From Chloroflexota bacterium (GTDB lineage: Bacteria; Chloroflexota; Dehalococcoidia; Lucifugimonadales; VGZR01), in assembly GCA_027625225.1 (NCBI GenBank), contig JAQBWG010000002.1:1-29788 (forward strand): DNA of 29,788 nt, given 5' to 3'. A program made the position numbers and the translations under genes. Under the pieces are notes generated by a model. The model had not been told where the DNA came from. It saw only the letters and a list, made by a program, of their open reading frames with translations, and ran no database searches. Shown in pieces: positions 6,903 through 14,982 of the stretch (position 1 is its first letter; each line of letters begins with the position of its first letter).

Positions 6903-8392
6903 TACCCGGGCGCTACCCTCTCGGCTTGTTGCACAACCTCTTGCAAATGAACGACGGCCGCGCGCATACGTTCGGTCATGTCCTGAAAGCTCTTTTCCAT
7001 CACGTCATGGGTCGAAGCCTGCTCACGGAACATCTCGTTGAGCGCCGTAATTTCGCGCAGCCGTTGTTGGAGATTTTCGTTATTACGCTCGATATCGCTT
7101 AATAGTTGGGCCTGATATAACGCTGCCGCGACCATGTCGCGCATTGTAGAGAGAATGGCTACTCGTTTTTCATTGAAGTGCTGTACCTGCTTGGCTGCTA
7201 AGGTAATTACGCCGATAATCGTTTCTCCAACAATCAACGGAAGACCAATCCCTGAATGCAACCCCTGTTCTGTCCGTGCTCCAATCGCTTCTGGAAATTC
7301 TTGGTAATTGTTGACGACGGTAACCTGAGTATCTCGGAATGTCTTTCCGCCAAGGCTACGGGCTATCGGCAAGGTATTTTGCTCTCCAGGCAATTTCGTT
7401 CCTACTTGCGCATAAAGGGATAATAATTCCGGGGCACTACTAGGCACCCATAGTCTGGCAGATATCGCGCCTGAGACCTGCATCAATTCATTCAATATCG
7501 TTTCGACCCGTTCTTGTTGCGGAGTGGACTGTACCGCCGCTCGCGCGACAACGTACATGGCTTCGAGTTCTGCGTTCCGTTGACGGAGTTCCGCCGCCGC
7601 TTTTCTCCGTTGGGTAACGTCTCTCAACATACCTTCTACAGCGACGATGTTTCCTTTGTCATCGTAAACCGGAGAGCTGATTTCTTCGGCCCAAACAGGT
7701 ATTCCATCTTTCCGTACCCAGCAGAATTCGACCGGTTCGTCGAGGTACTCCTTTGTGCGTTCCTGCTGATGCAACATTTCAATATACAGTTGACGATTAT
7801 CCGGGTGAATGATTTTAAGAGGCAAATCAGGGTCTGCATAAAACTCTTCAGGAGAATATCCGAACAGCGTGGTAATTGCGGGACTAACGTATTCATAGCC
7901 GCGTTCCGGCTTAAAGATATAGCGGAAGATTACGTCTGGGATCCGGTTCACGAGCAACTGTAGATAGTCTCGCGTTCGCTTAAGACTGGCCTCGGCTCGC
8001 TTTCTGGCTTCTCTGTCCTGTGCTTCCTTTAGCTCGCGGTCAATAGCCGAAGAGAGTCTTGCAAGGTTTTTCTTGCTTACAAAGTCCTTCGCCCCGGCGA
8101 GCATAAGCTTGGCAGCCGTTTCCTCATCGAGTTCATTGGAGACAACTAGCACAGGTATCTCCGACCCGGCTTGGCGCATATACCGAATCGTATCCGGTGC
8201 ATCAATACCCGGGACATTGTAATCTGCCACTACGATGTCCCAATAACTTCGGGCCAATGCAGCCAATAACTCATCCGGCGAATCAACCCGCTTGAAGTTC
8301 ACTTCGTAACCGGCGCGGGAAAGATTGCGCACTAAAAGCAGCGCGTCATCTTCGGAGTCTTCTACGAGTAATACTTTGAGCGGTGTACTCAT
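6902..8392 (-). CDS. REC-PAS-GAF signalling protein without kinase domain
   Basis: Predicted 496-residue cytoplasmic protein. Residues 1-120 form a response-regulator receiver domain with the acidic pair at 11-12, phospho-acceptor Asp57 (VVADYNVPG), Ser85 and Lys107. A linker helix follows, then a PAS domain with its PAC segment (about 142-265; FGYSPEEF, then a GMLRDVTQRR end), a coiled segment, and a GAF domain (about 285-440). The chain ends in a coiled coil. There is no HisKA or HATPase domain and no DNA-binding, GGDEF or EAL output, so any output is by protein contact. ATG at 8392 is preferred to an upstream TTG at 8407; neither has a clear ribosome binding site. It is the third gene of the kinase operon, 24 nt after the Rcp1-like regulator. 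Confidence 0.87.
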   Translation of the reverse strand: MSTPLKVLLVEDSEDDALLLVRNLSRAGYEVNFKRVDSPDELLAALARSYWDIVVADYNVPGIDAPDTIRYMRQAGSEIPVLVVSNELDEETAAKLMLAGAKDFVSKKNLARLSSAIDRELKEAQDREARKRAEASLKRTRDYLQLLVNRIPDVIFRYIFKPERGYEYVSPAITTLFGYSPEEFYADPDLPLKIIHPDNRQLYIEMLHQQERTKEYLDEPVEFCWVRKDGIPVWAEEISSPVYDDKGNIVAVEGMLRDVTQRRKAAAELRQRNAELEAMYVVARAAVQSTPQQERVETILNELMQVSGAISARLWVPSSAPELLSLYAQVGTKLPGEQNTLPIARSLGGKTFRDTQVTVVNNYQEFPEAIGARTEQGLHSGIGLPLIVGETIIGVITLAAKQVQHFNEKRVAILSTMRDMVAAALYQAQLLSDIERNNENLQQRLREITALNEMFREQASTHDVMEKSFQDMTERMRAAVVHLQEVVQQAERVAPG

Positions 8393-8416
8393 CGAAATCT
8401 GTAGCAAAACGTCATA

Positions 8417-8923
8417 CTACGTGTCGCTATCTCTTGGAGTGGGAGGTGATTCATTTAAGACCAGCCAATAAAGTCCAATCTTTCGGATGGCTTCCGCGAA
8501 TTCCGTGAACTCCACCGGCTTTCGGACACAACTGCTTGCACCCAGAGAATAGGACTTCAACATGTCCTGCTCTTCTTTCGATGATGTCAGAATGACGACC
8601 CGAAGAAGCTTCGTCCGCTCATCGGCACGTATCCTCTGAAGCACCTCAAGACCATCTATTTTGGGGAGTTTCAGGTCCAACAAAATCAGTGTCGGCACTT
8701 GGGAGGCATCCCTATCTGCATAGCTGCCCGCCCCAAAAAGGTAATCCAGTGCTTCCTGTCCGTCGCTTACTACTTGTACCGGATTCAGAAGATTGTGCTT
8801 CGTGAGTGCGCGGCGAATCAAAAGCTGATCGTCAGGACTATCCTCCACCAACAGGATTGTTTTTTCCGTACTTATGTCTTCAGACCGTACTTCCAGTCCC
8901 CGAGAGTTCGCTATAGACGTCAT
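8417..8923 (-). CDS. Response regulator, single receiver domain (Rcp1-like)
   Basis: Predicted 168-residue stand-alone receiver. Acidic residues Glu27-Asp28, phospho-acceptor Asp83 (LILLDLKLP), Thr113 and Lys135 are all present. The long segment between the second strand and the phospho-site (DYLFGAGSYADRDAS) and the C-terminal helix resemble cyanobacterial phytochrome regulator Rcp1 and its relatives, which pair with GAF/phytochrome-type kinases. Its ATG overlaps the kinase stop in an ATGA arrangement, and GAGAGGA lies just upstream. No output domain is present, so it probably passes phosphate or acts by binding a partner. Confidence 0.93.
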   Translation of the reverse strand: MTSIANSRGLEVRSEDISTEKTILLVEDSPDDQLLIRRALTKHNLLNPVQVVSDGQEALDYLFGAGSYADRDASQVPTLILLDLKLPKIDGLEVLQRIRADERTKLLRVVILTSSKEEQDMLKSYSLGASSCVRKPVEFTEFAEAIRKIGLYWLVLNESPPTPRDSDT

Positions 8924-10311
8924 TTTTCCTCTCCCAAAGTGAAATAAAAGGTCGTCCCTACGTCCACTTCACTCTCTGCCCACACACGACCTCCATGCCG
9001 TTCTATCACCCGTTTCACGATACTTAACCCGATACCTGTGCCTTTGTACTCGGCAGCCGAATGAAACCGGCGAAAAGGTTCGAATAGCCTTGGAAGATAG
9101 GACTCTTCCACACCAACGCCATTGTCTTTGACGAAATAGGCTTTTTCCTGCTCCGCAAACCCGAACTCGATATGAGTCTGCTCACGTTTCGACGTAAATT
9201 TCCAGGCATTTCCTAATAAGTTCCGTAGCAAGGCCGTTACAAGGGCTTCGTCAGCAAAAACAGTGATGTCTTCTTCAATATCCACCGTGACGTCACGTTC
9301 CGGCTCTCCCAATTGCAATTCCTTCATAATCACGATTGCCACGCTTGAGAGACCGACATGTTTTCTCTTCATTTGGACTCGTCCGATTCGGGAAAGCACT
9401 AACATGTCATCAATAAGGCGTTCCATGTTCTGGCTTGCAGTACGGATACGCGACAAATAGTCTTTTGCTTGCTCGTCAAGCTGTGGACCGTAGTCCTCTT
9501 CCAACGCGGCACTAAAGCCATCCACCGTTCGGAGTGGCGCGCGCAAATCGTGGGAAACCGAATACGAGAACGCCTCAAGTTCGGCTGTCCGATCGGCAAC
9601 ACGCTTCTCCAGTCCTTCGTTGAGGCGCTGTAATTCTTTTTCCGCTGTACTGACACGGTGAAATAGCATCGCATTGGCAATTGAACCGGCGATTAAGCGA
9701 GCCATTTCTTCCACAAGCTCCACATCGTGAGCACTATATGCATGGATTTTTTTGGATGAGAGGGTCAAACTCCCGAAAACCGAGCCTCTCTGGACCAGAG
9801 GTACGTTTAAGAGCGTGTTGATACCTGCCTGAAAGACCGGAACTTCTACAGGGAATTTCTCAGAAATCTCATCCAAATCTTCGGAATGCAGGAGCACAGG
9901 AATGCGTGTCACAAACGTCTCTTCTTCAACCACACCCTTCATAGGTTGGTTCACCACGTTCTCCCATTCCGCAACCTTCACGTCTGTGCTTCTAAAAAGT
10001 GCCTTCAAAGACTCACCGTCATCTTCCAACACAGCAATGCCAAACCCATCGAATGGAATGAGGCGAGAGGCATATTGACTGAATTTAAGGAAAAGCTCGT
10101 CCAAATCGAGGGTCGAACTGATGTCCCGGATAATCTCCGAGATAGTCCGACTTTGTAGAGCTAGGCTTTCAAATTGCTTTTTCTCTTCTGCCCGATGATT
10201 ATCGTCTACCTCGACACTCCCCACGTTGCCACCTTCTGTATATTTGTAACAGCAATTCGGCTCGATACCCTGCCAGATAATTGGATTCGTATAACCGCTT
10301 TTCGAACCCAT
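8920..10311 (-). CDS. GAF-domain sensor histidine kinase
   Basis: Predicted cytoplasmic kinase of up to 463 residues. A GAF domain (about 55-215) is followed by a coiled coil (about 220-245), HisKA with phospho-acceptor His254 (SVSHDLRAPL), and HATPase_c with an N box (LLRNLLGNAW, 361-370), DNGVG (396-400) and GTGIGLS (424-430). The HisKA-HATPase pair resembles bacteriophytochrome and hybrid-type kinases, but no membrane helix or bilin-binding phytochrome core is seen. The start is uncertain. ATG at 10311 has no clear ribosome binding site, whereas GTG at 10224 has GAAGGT 6 nt upstream and would remove 29 unconserved-looking residues. It is the first gene of a three-gene operon, overlapping the response regulator by 4 nt. 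Confidence 0.9.
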   Translation of the reverse strand: MGSKSGYTNPIIWQGIEPNCCYKYTEGGNVGSVEVDDNHRAEEKKQFESLALQSRTISEIIRDISSTLDLDELFLKFSQYASRLIPFDGFGIAVLEDDGESLKALFRSTDVKVAEWENVVNQPMKGVVEEETFVTRIPVLLHSEDLDEISEKFPVEVPVFQAGINTLLNVPLVQRGSVFGSLTLSSKKIHAYSAHDVELVEEMARLIAGSIANAMLFHRVSTAEKELQRLNEGLEKRVADRTAELEAFSYSVSHDLRAPLRTVDGFSAALEEDYGPQLDEQAKDYLSRIRTASQNMERLIDDMLVLSRIGRVQMKRKHVGLSSVAIVIMKELQLGEPERDVTVDIEEDITVFADEALVTALLRNLLGNAWKFTSKREQTHIEFGFAEQEKAYFVKDNGVGVEESYLPRLFEPFRRFHSAAEYKGTGIGLSIVKRVIERHGGRVWAESEVDVGTTFYFTLGEEK

Positions 10312-10387
10312 CGTGCTAGAAACTCGCTAGGTCTGCAAAGAAAACTTTGTGCCAATTGAGCCTTTAACACATTTAGTTTGACAGGCT

Positions 10388-10408
10388 CCCTCTTACAACC
10401 CTCTTACA
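10388..10408. repeat. Tandem direct repeat, 11-bp period, upstream of the histidine kinase operon
   Basis: CCCTCTTACA occurs twice (10388-10397 and 10399-10408) with a single base between copies, giving a period of 11 bp, one helical turn. On the minus strand it reads TGTAAGAGGG twice. It lies 77 bp upstream of the kinase ATG at 10311. OmpR/PhoB-type regulators bind direct repeats with this period, but no such regulator is encoded here, so the binder is unknown. Confidence 0.55.
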
Positions 10409-10482
10409 CACATTTGAAAGGCGGTCGGAAAAGGCAAAGTTCGGCTAAGGAAACGGCACGATAATAGGAATAGATACTGTGG

Positions 10483-10559
10483 TGGCGACCCCGACCGGAT
10501 TTGAACCGGCGATCTCAGCCTTGACAGGGCTGCATGTTAAACCACTACACCACGGGGCC
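10483..10559 (-). tRNA. tRNA-Asp (GTC)
   Basis: A 77-nt cloverleaf on the minus strand with encoded CCA. The acceptor stem GGCCCCG pairs with CGGGGTC (one G-T wobble), the D stem is GTGT/ACAT, the anticodon stem is CAGCC/GGCTG with loop CTGTCAA, and the T arm is GCCGG-TTCAAAT-CCGGT. Anticodon GTC reads aspartate codons. It follows tRNA-Val by 92 nt and is probably cotranscribed with it. A 5-bp GCTGG/CCAGC hairpin at 10572-10590 precedes it. Confidence 0.96.
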
Positions 10560-10651
10560 GCAGTGTTAAACGCTGGTCAGAGTAGCCAGCTTGCTTATTG
10601 TATCTCAATTAGCTTTCGTCTTCACCCAGTAAGCGGTCTTTATGACGAAAG

Positions 10652-10728
10652 TGGTGGGCGGTACTGGAGTCGAACCAGTGACCTCTGCGATGTCAACGCA
10701 GCGCTCTAGGCCTCTGAGCTAACCGCCC
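10652..10728 (-). tRNA. tRNA-Val (GAC)
   Basis: A 77-nt cloverleaf on the minus strand with encoded CCA. The acceptor stem is GGGCGGT/ACCGCCC, D stem GCTC/GAGC, anticodon stem CTGCG/CGCAG with loop TTGACAT, and T arm ACTGG-TTCGACT-CCAGT. Anticodon GAC reads valine GUC/GUU codons. It lies 52 nt after the rpoC stop on the same strand, with its own promoter in that gap. Confidence 0.96.
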
Positions 10729-10742
10729 GTACAAACGGCAAG

Positions 10743-10771
10743 AGTGTAGCAAGGGCTGTAACACGGGTCAA
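10743..10771 (-). promoter_or_regulatory. Promoter of the tRNA-Val/tRNA-Asp unit
   Basis: On the minus strand TTGACC (10766-10771) and TACACT (10743-10748) are separated by exactly 17 nt. Transcription would start about 8-9 nt before the mature 5' end of tRNA-Val. The strong -35, ideal spacing and position support a dedicated promoter. Confidence 0.72.
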
Positions 10772-10780
10772 CGGAATTTC

Positions 10781-13700
10781 TTACCCGTCTTGCTTCTCGT
10801 CGTCTCCATCAACGCCCGTCTCGCTCTCGTCCAAGCTTTCCTCAACCTTTTCTCCATCGGAATCAGACTCTGCACCATCGGAATCGTCTTCCGAACTCTG
10901 AGCCGATTCGCCATTGGAGCTTGGACTGGAGTCGGACAGGATGCCTATTGGCATTTCCTCTTCGTATTCCTGTTCTTCTCGTTCAGCCTGCTCCCTGGCG
11001 GCAATGAGTTCATTTAAGCCGAGCCGTTCCCGGCCTTCCTCGGTCGCGTCAAGACGTGCAGGAATCAACCGCCCGATAATGACGTTCTCCTTCAAGCCAC
11101 GAAGATGGTCAACCTCTCCGTTAACCGCAGCCTCGGTCAACACCCTGGTCGTTTCCTGGAACGATGCTGCTGCAAGGAAGCTATCCATGTTCAACGAAGC
11201 CCGTGTGATGCCCAGAAGAACCGGACTTGCTGTTGCCGGCTCACCACCCTCCGCAAGAATGGAAGCGTTGATCTCTTCATATTTGCGTCGGTCAACCAAC
11301 TCACCCGGAAGAAGATCAGTGTCACCGGGCGAATCAATCCGTACCTTCCGCAACATTTGAGACGCAATGACCTCGATGTGCTTATCGTGAATCTTCACAC
11401 CTTGTGAACGATACACCTTCTGCACTTCGTCAATCAGGTACTGTTGCACAGCTTCGCGCCCCTGTATGCGAAGAATCTGTTGTGGGTTCTTCGGGCCGCC
11501 AGTCAACGCTTGGCCCGCAACCACGCTGTCGCCTGATTGGGCCACGATATGCGATGCTGCCGGAATCACGTATTCACGCGTTTCCTCGTCCGTCCATGTA
11601 ATAGTGAGGACTTTTTTCTTGAGCTTAATCTGTCCCGAAACCCTGGCGATCAAGTCATTGGACTGAAGGGCCGTTGCCTCTTCGTCCTTCTTAGATTTTT
11701 TTGTACTTTTCAGTTCGGCCAAAGGAGTTCCGATGGCAACATAGTCGCCATCAGCCACCAAAACTTCGTATTTGGTGGTCAAGGGATATTCATCGGTGAA
11801 CTCTTCAGTGCTGGAAACCCGCACTGTGCGTCCATCAATGTCCTCAAGCACTTCGACCGCGCCGTCTATTTCCGAGAGAATCGCTTCTCCCTTAGGGGTG
11901 CGTGCTTCGAACAACTCTTCCACCCTGGGAAGACCGGTCGTGATGTCCGCGCCCGCGATGCCTCCGGTGTGGAACGTACGCATCGTCAACTGGGTGCCCG
12001 GTTCACCGATGCTTTGTGCAGCAATGATACCGACAGCTTGACCAATCAGCGTCTCGCCGCCCGTTGCTAGGTCCAAGCCATAACACTTGCGACAGACGCC
12101 ACGTTCCGTTTCGCAAACAAGCGGGGAACGAATCAGAAGCGCCTTTACTCCAGTATCCTTAAGCTCAGCTACCACGTTCTCGTCAATCACCACATTGCGG
12201 TCAACGAGCACTTCACCGGTATCCGGATGAGCTATGGGTGCAGCCGTAAACCGACTCTTGATCCGGTCCGTAAATGGACTGAACCTATCGCCCTCAGCCT
12301 CTTCCTCAATCCAAATGCCGCTTTCGGTCTCACAGTCGTCTTCCGCGATGACAATCTCCTGCGAAACGTCAATCAGCCTTCGGGTGAGGTATCCGCTGTC
12401 CGCGGTACGCAGTGCCGTATCGGCCAAACCCTTACGGGCGCCGTGCGTGGAGATAAAGTACTCCAGCACCGTTAAGCCTTCACGGAAGTTTGATTTGATG
12501 GGCCACTCAATGATGCGCCCCTTCGGGTCGGACATCAAACCACGCATGCCGGCCATTTGCTTAATCTGTGCGATATTACCCTTGGCGCCGGAGCTTGCCA
12601 TTAGCGAGATGCCGCTGTAGTTTCGCAGCGTCGCCTCCACGACCTTCGTTAGCTTATCGCTGGCTGCAGTCCATACCTGCACTGCATTATTGTAGCGCTC
12701 ATCCTCTGTGATAAGACCATCGAGGAACTGCTGCTCGAGTTGGGTAATTTTCTTGTCGGCCTCGGCGATGATATCGCCCTTTTCTTCCGAAACCTCAAGG
12801 TCGTTGATTGCGATAGTGGCGCCGGACTTGGTCGCATATCTGAAACCGAGGTCCTTCACCCTGTCCAACACCCCCGTAGCGCCATCTTTATCCAGACGCC
12901 GGTAGGCCATGGCGGTCAGGTCTTTCAACGCTCCCCTATCCATCGCCTGGTTCCAATTTCCCATCTCGGCAGGAAGCACCTCGTTGAAGATGATGCGCCC
13001 AACAGTCGTCTCGATAGGGGCAGCACCGTTTTCAGAGGTTCCGTTCGCGGGGGGATGAAGTACTTTGATAGCAGCGTGAAGCCCTATCTGCTCGTACTCG
13101 TACGCCAGCCGTGCGTCCTCAAAGCTTGCGAAAACCTTTCCGCTTCCAAGCTGGCCTTCCTTTAGGATAGTCATGTAGTAGCAGCCCAGCACCATATCCA
13201 GCGTGGGTGCTACGATCGGATCGCCTGAGCTTGGCGAAAGCATGTTATACACGCTTAGCATAAGGCGTTTGGCTTCCAGAACCGCTTCCTTGGAAAGCGG
13301 GACGTGGACGGCCATCTGGTCACCGTCGAAGTCAGCGTTGAACGCTGTACATACCAAGGGATGTACCTGGATTGCGCTACCTTCGACCAGAATAGGCTGG
13401 AATGCCTGGATACCTAGGCGGTGAAGCGTTGGTGCACGGTTGAGTAGCACCGGGCGGTCTTTGATGACTTCCTCAAGGATGTCCCAGACCTCCGGGCGTG
13501 CCCTCTCCGCCATCCGCTTTGCGCTCTTAATATTGTGTGCAAAACCGTTCACAACCAGCTTGTGCATCACGAACGGCTTAAACAATTCCAGCGCCATTCG
13601 GCGCGGGATTCCGCACTGATGCAGTTGCATGGTCGGCCCGACGACTATTACTGAACGTCCACTGTAGTCAACACGCTTACCAAGCAAGTTCTGACGGAAC

Positions 13701-14926
13701 CGGCCTTGCTTCCCGCGTAACAGGTCCGACAGGCTCTTTAGCTTATGATTGTGACTTCCGGACACCGCCCGTCCACGCCGACCGTTGTCCACCAGAGCAT
13801 CCACAGCTTCCTGAAGCATGCGCTTCTCATTGCGGATGATAATCTCAGGGGCCTGAAGCTCAATGAGCCTCTTAAGGCGGTTATTACGATTGATGACTCT
13901 TCGATAAAGGTCGTTCAGGTCGCTCGTGGCAAACCTGCCGCCGTCGAGCTGCACCATAGGACGTAGTTCAGGGGGGAGTACCGGAAGTACCGTCCAAACC
14001 ATCCACTCCGGCTTGTTGCCGCTCTTCCGGAAGGCCTCGACTACACGAAGCGACTTGATGGCCTTCTTGCGCCGCTGACCGGACGTCGTCCGAACTTCCT
14101 CTTGCAAGCGGCCCCGCATGGCCTCAAGGTCGAGGGTGCGCATAACCTCGAGAACCGATTCGGCGCCCATGCCGGCTGTGAATACATCGTCGTACTTTTC
14201 ACGTAGCTCGCGATACCGGCTTTCAGTGAAAAGCTGGCTTACACGAAGATCCTGCAAATCCTCGATTTGAGTCCCGTACGTGTTTTCAACTTCAGCTTTT
14301 CGCTCCTCAGCATCATCTTTGATTTTTCGAGCTTCAGGAGAATCGAGCTGCTCATCTTTTTTGCTTTCTTCGTCATCCGACGACTTAGACTGTGCGTCGG
14401 GAAGCTGTTCCAGTTTCGCCTCAACCTCGGCGTCAATCTGGGCTAATACCTCTTCCATCTCTTCCTGAAGCCGCTTGACGTGCACTTCGCGCGCAGGCTC
14501 GTCCACACTCGTGACGAGATACTGGGCGAAATACAAAACCTTCTCCAGATTTCGGGGAGACAGGTCGAGCAACAGCCCCAGCCTGCTCGGTGTACCCTTT
14601 GAAAACCAGATGTGGGCAACCGGTGCAGCCAAGCTGATGTGGCCCATCCGCTCACGGCGCACCTTCGACCGTGCGATTTCAACGCCGCAACGATCACAAA
14701 TCACACCCTTATAGCGAATCTTTTTATACTTACCGCAATAACATTCCCAGTCCTTGGTCGGACCAAAGATGCGCTCACAAAATAACCCGTCCTTTTCCGG
14801 ACGGAGCGTTCGGTAGTTAATCGTTTCCGGCTTGGTGACCTCACCGTATGACCATGTCCGTATCTGCTCGGGGGATGCCAGAGAAATCCGGATTGCGTTG
14901 AATTCGTTTCCCGCTTGAGCCACCAT
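10781..14926 (-). CDS. rpoC: DNA-directed RNA polymerase subunit beta'
   Basis: Predicted 1381-residue beta' subunit, the catalytic clamp subunit of RNA polymerase. The N-terminal zinc-binding cysteines are 62, 64, 77 and 80. The absolutely conserved NADFDGD motif, which holds the catalytic magnesium, is at 530-536. A second zinc site is visible in DDCETESG and CETERGVCRKC. Residues of about 155-225 form a charged coiled-coil region richer in Lys/Glu/Asp than usual. The last 54 residues are a Ser/Asp/Glu-rich tail (about 20 acidic residues, 2 Lys), probably disordered. GAGAGGGGAG precedes the ATG. It follows rpoB by 56 nt, and the tRNA unit lies downstream. Confidence 0.99.
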   Translation of the reverse strand: MVAQAGNEFNAIRISLASPEQIRTWSYGEVTKPETINYRTLRPEKDGLFCERIFGPTKDWECYCGKYKKIRYKGVICDRCGVEIARSKVRRERMGHISLAAPVAHIWFSKGTPSRLGLLLDLSPRNLEKVLYFAQYLVTSVDEPAREVHVKRLQEEMEEVLAQIDAEVEAKLEQLPDAQSKSSDDEESKKDEQLDSPEARKIKDDAEERKAEVENTYGTQIEDLQDLRVSQLFTESRYRELREKYDDVFTAGMGAESVLEVMRTLDLEAMRGRLQEEVRTTSGQRRKKAIKSLRVVEAFRKSGNKPEWMVWTVLPVLPPELRPMVQLDGGRFATSDLNDLYRRVINRNNRLKRLIELQAPEIIIRNEKRMLQEAVDALVDNGRRGRAVSGSHNHKLKSLSDLLRGKQGRFRQNLLGKRVDYSGRSVIVVGPTMQLHQCGIPRRMALELFKPFVMHKLVVNGFAHNIKSAKRMAERARPEVWDILEEVIKDRPVLLNRAPTLHRLGIQAFQPILVEGSAIQVHPLVCTAFNADFDGDQMAVHVPLSKEAVLEAKRLMLSVYNMLSPSSGDPIVAPTLDMVLGCYYMTILKEGQLGSGKVFASFEDARLAYEYEQIGLHAAIKVLHPPANGTSENGAAPIETTVGRIIFNEVLPAEMGNWNQAMDRGALKDLTAMAYRRLDKDGATGVLDRVKDLGFRYATKSGATIAINDLEVSEEKGDIIAEADKKITQLEQQFLDGLITEDERYNNAVQVWTAASDKLTKVVEATLRNYSGISLMASSGAKGNIAQIKQMAGMRGLMSDPKGRIIEWPIKSNFREGLTVLEYFISTHGARKGLADTALRTADSGYLTRRLIDVSQEIVIAEDDCETESGIWIEEEAEGDRFSPFTDRIKSRFTAAPIAHPDTGEVLVDRNVVIDENVVAELKDTGVKALLIRSPLVCETERGVCRKCYGLDLATGGETLIGQAVGIIAAQSIGEPGTQLTMRTFHTGGIAGADITTGLPRVEELFEARTPKGEAILSEIDGAVEVLEDIDGRTVRVSSTEEFTDEYPLTTKYEVLVADGDYVAIGTPLAELKSTKKSKKDEEATALQSNDLIARVSGQIKLKKKVLTITWTDEETREYVIPAASHIVAQSGDSVVAGQALTGGPKNPQQILRIQGREAVQQYLIDEVQKVYRSQGVKIHDKHIEVIASQMLRKVRIDSPGDTDLLPGELVDRRKYEEINASILAEGGEPATASPVLLGITRASLNMDSFLAAASFQETTRVLTEAAVNGEVDHLRGLKENVIIGRLIPARLDATEEGRERLGLNELIAAREQAEREEQEYEEEMPIGILSDSSPSSNGESAQSSEDDSDGAESDSDGEKVEESLDESETGVDGDDEKQDG

Positions 14927-14982
14927 CTAGTTCTCCCCTCTCAACTATGGATAGAGCTGCGTAAAAAGTCTTTAATCAGACC

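Noticed and set aside
10378..10383. Perfect TTGACA on the plus strand
   Set aside because: No -10 hexamer lies 16-18 bp downstream and no plus-strand gene follows.
10560..10651. TTTCGTC/GACGAAA inverted repeat between the two tRNA genes as a terminator
   Set aside because: The loop is about 23 nt with no T tract; it is more likely part of a processed tRNA precursor.
10763..10788. ACGGGT/ACCCGT inverted repeat at the rpoC stop
   Set aside because: The stem is only 6 bp with a 14-nt loop and no T tract; one arm overlaps the better supported tRNA promoter -35.
14955..14980. Small hairpin followed by five T between rpoB and rpoC (minus strand)
   Set aside because: Only a 4-bp stem (GTCT/AGAC) is possible, too weak for a terminator, and rpoC must be transcribed through it.
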